Assembly: GCA_027489195.1 (NCBI GenBank) | Contig: JAIYAG010000140.1 | Coordinates: 1 to 5,900, forward strand | Source: Burkholderiales bacterium | GTDB taxonomy: Bacteria; Pseudomonadota; Gammaproteobacteria; Burkholderiales; Burkholderiaceae_E | Length of the DNA stretch: 5,900 bases | Direction: 5' to 3' | Shown: in pieces, positions 5,789 through 5,900 of the stretch | Position numbering within the stretch: the stretch's first letter is position 1 | How the letters are laid out: every line of letters starts with the position of its first letter | Notes under the pieces: model-generated | The model's input: only the letters and a program-made list of their open reading frames with translations | The model's database searches: none | What the model was told of the DNA's origin: nothing | Made by a program: the position numbers and the translations under genes

Positions 5789-5900
5789 ATGAACGCACCC
5801 GACTCCGCACGCGGCCTGAAAGCCGCGTTCAAATGGGACGACCCGCTGCTGATCGAGTCGCAGCTGACCGAGGACGAGCGGATGATCCGCGAGGCCGCCG
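5789..5900 (+). CDS. gcdH: Glutaryl-CoA dehydrogenase, N-terminal fragment
   Basis: Only the first 37 codons are present; the gene runs off the right edge. The fragment contains FKWDDPLLIESQLTEDERMIREAA (residues 14-37). This closely resembles the N-terminus of bacterial glutaryl-CoA dehydrogenases (F-x-W-DDPLLL-x-x-QLTEEERM), the first helix of the acyl-CoA dehydrogenase fold. The full enzyme, an FAD protein of about 390-400 residues, oxidatively decarboxylates glutaryl-CoA to crotonyl-CoA in lysine, tryptophan and aromatic degradation. The catalytic base and FAD contacts lie beyond the window, so the assignment rests on this segment alone; another acyl-CoA dehydrogenase is the alternative. 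A good ribosome site precedes the ATG. It follows the kynA/RidA unit in the same direction and may be read through from it or have its own promoter; no convincing promoter boxes were seen. Confidence 0.75.
   Translation, partial: MNAPDSARGLKAAFKWDDPLLIESQLTEDERMIREAA

Noticed and set aside
5232..5810. A 192-codon open frame on - opposite the RidA-family gene
   Set aside because: No recognisable domain, and it spans the intergenic hairpins and the gcdH start.

Overview
This 5.9 kb stretch is very GC-rich and densely coding, with strong G/C preference at third codon positions and gaps between genes of about 90 bases or less. Gene content and protein style fit a high-GC betaproteobacterium, probably Burkholderiales; that is inference, because no rRNA or marker gene is present. 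No tRNA, rRNA, CRISPR array, insertion sequence or phage gene was seen.

Layout, left to right: the 3' part of a DUF72 (YecE-like) gene on + (1-924) converges 11 bases later on msrA, peptide methionine sulfoxide reductase A, on - (936-1475). Upstream of msrA on the same strand are a small DUF1992 (YhdN-like) gene (1558-1947) and a 782-residue flavoprotein (2000-4348). That flavoprotein fuses an aromatic monooxygenase to an Old Yellow Enzyme reductase, the architecture of 2-aminobenzoyl-CoA monooxygenase/reductase and of proteins labelled bifunctional salicylyl-CoA 5-hydroxylase. Across an 89-base divergent region, a + strand unit holds kynA (tryptophan 2,3-dioxygenase, 4438-5298), a RidA/YjgF-family gene overlapping it by ATGA (5295-5705), and, after an 83-base gap with GC-rich hairpins, the start of a glutaryl-CoA dehydrogenase gene (5789 to the window edge).

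The functional theme of the right two thirds is aromatic amino acid catabolism. kynA opens the kynurenine pathway, which yields anthranilate after formamidase and kynureninase (neither gene is in the window). Once CoA-activated, anthranilate is the substrate of the 2-aminobenzoyl-CoA type of monooxygenase/reductase, whose product is an enamine. An acyl-CoA dehydrogenase next door fits a CoA-thioester route. The two halves share an intergenic region containing a perfect 14-bp AT-rich palindrome (4416-4429), conspicuous in this GC-rich DNA and placed where one regulator could control both directions. The best candidate for something under-described here is this divergently controlled tryptophan/anthranilyl-CoA module, with a RidA-like protein lacking the usual catalytic arginine. 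msrA, DUF1992 and DUF72 look like ordinary housekeeping neighbours.
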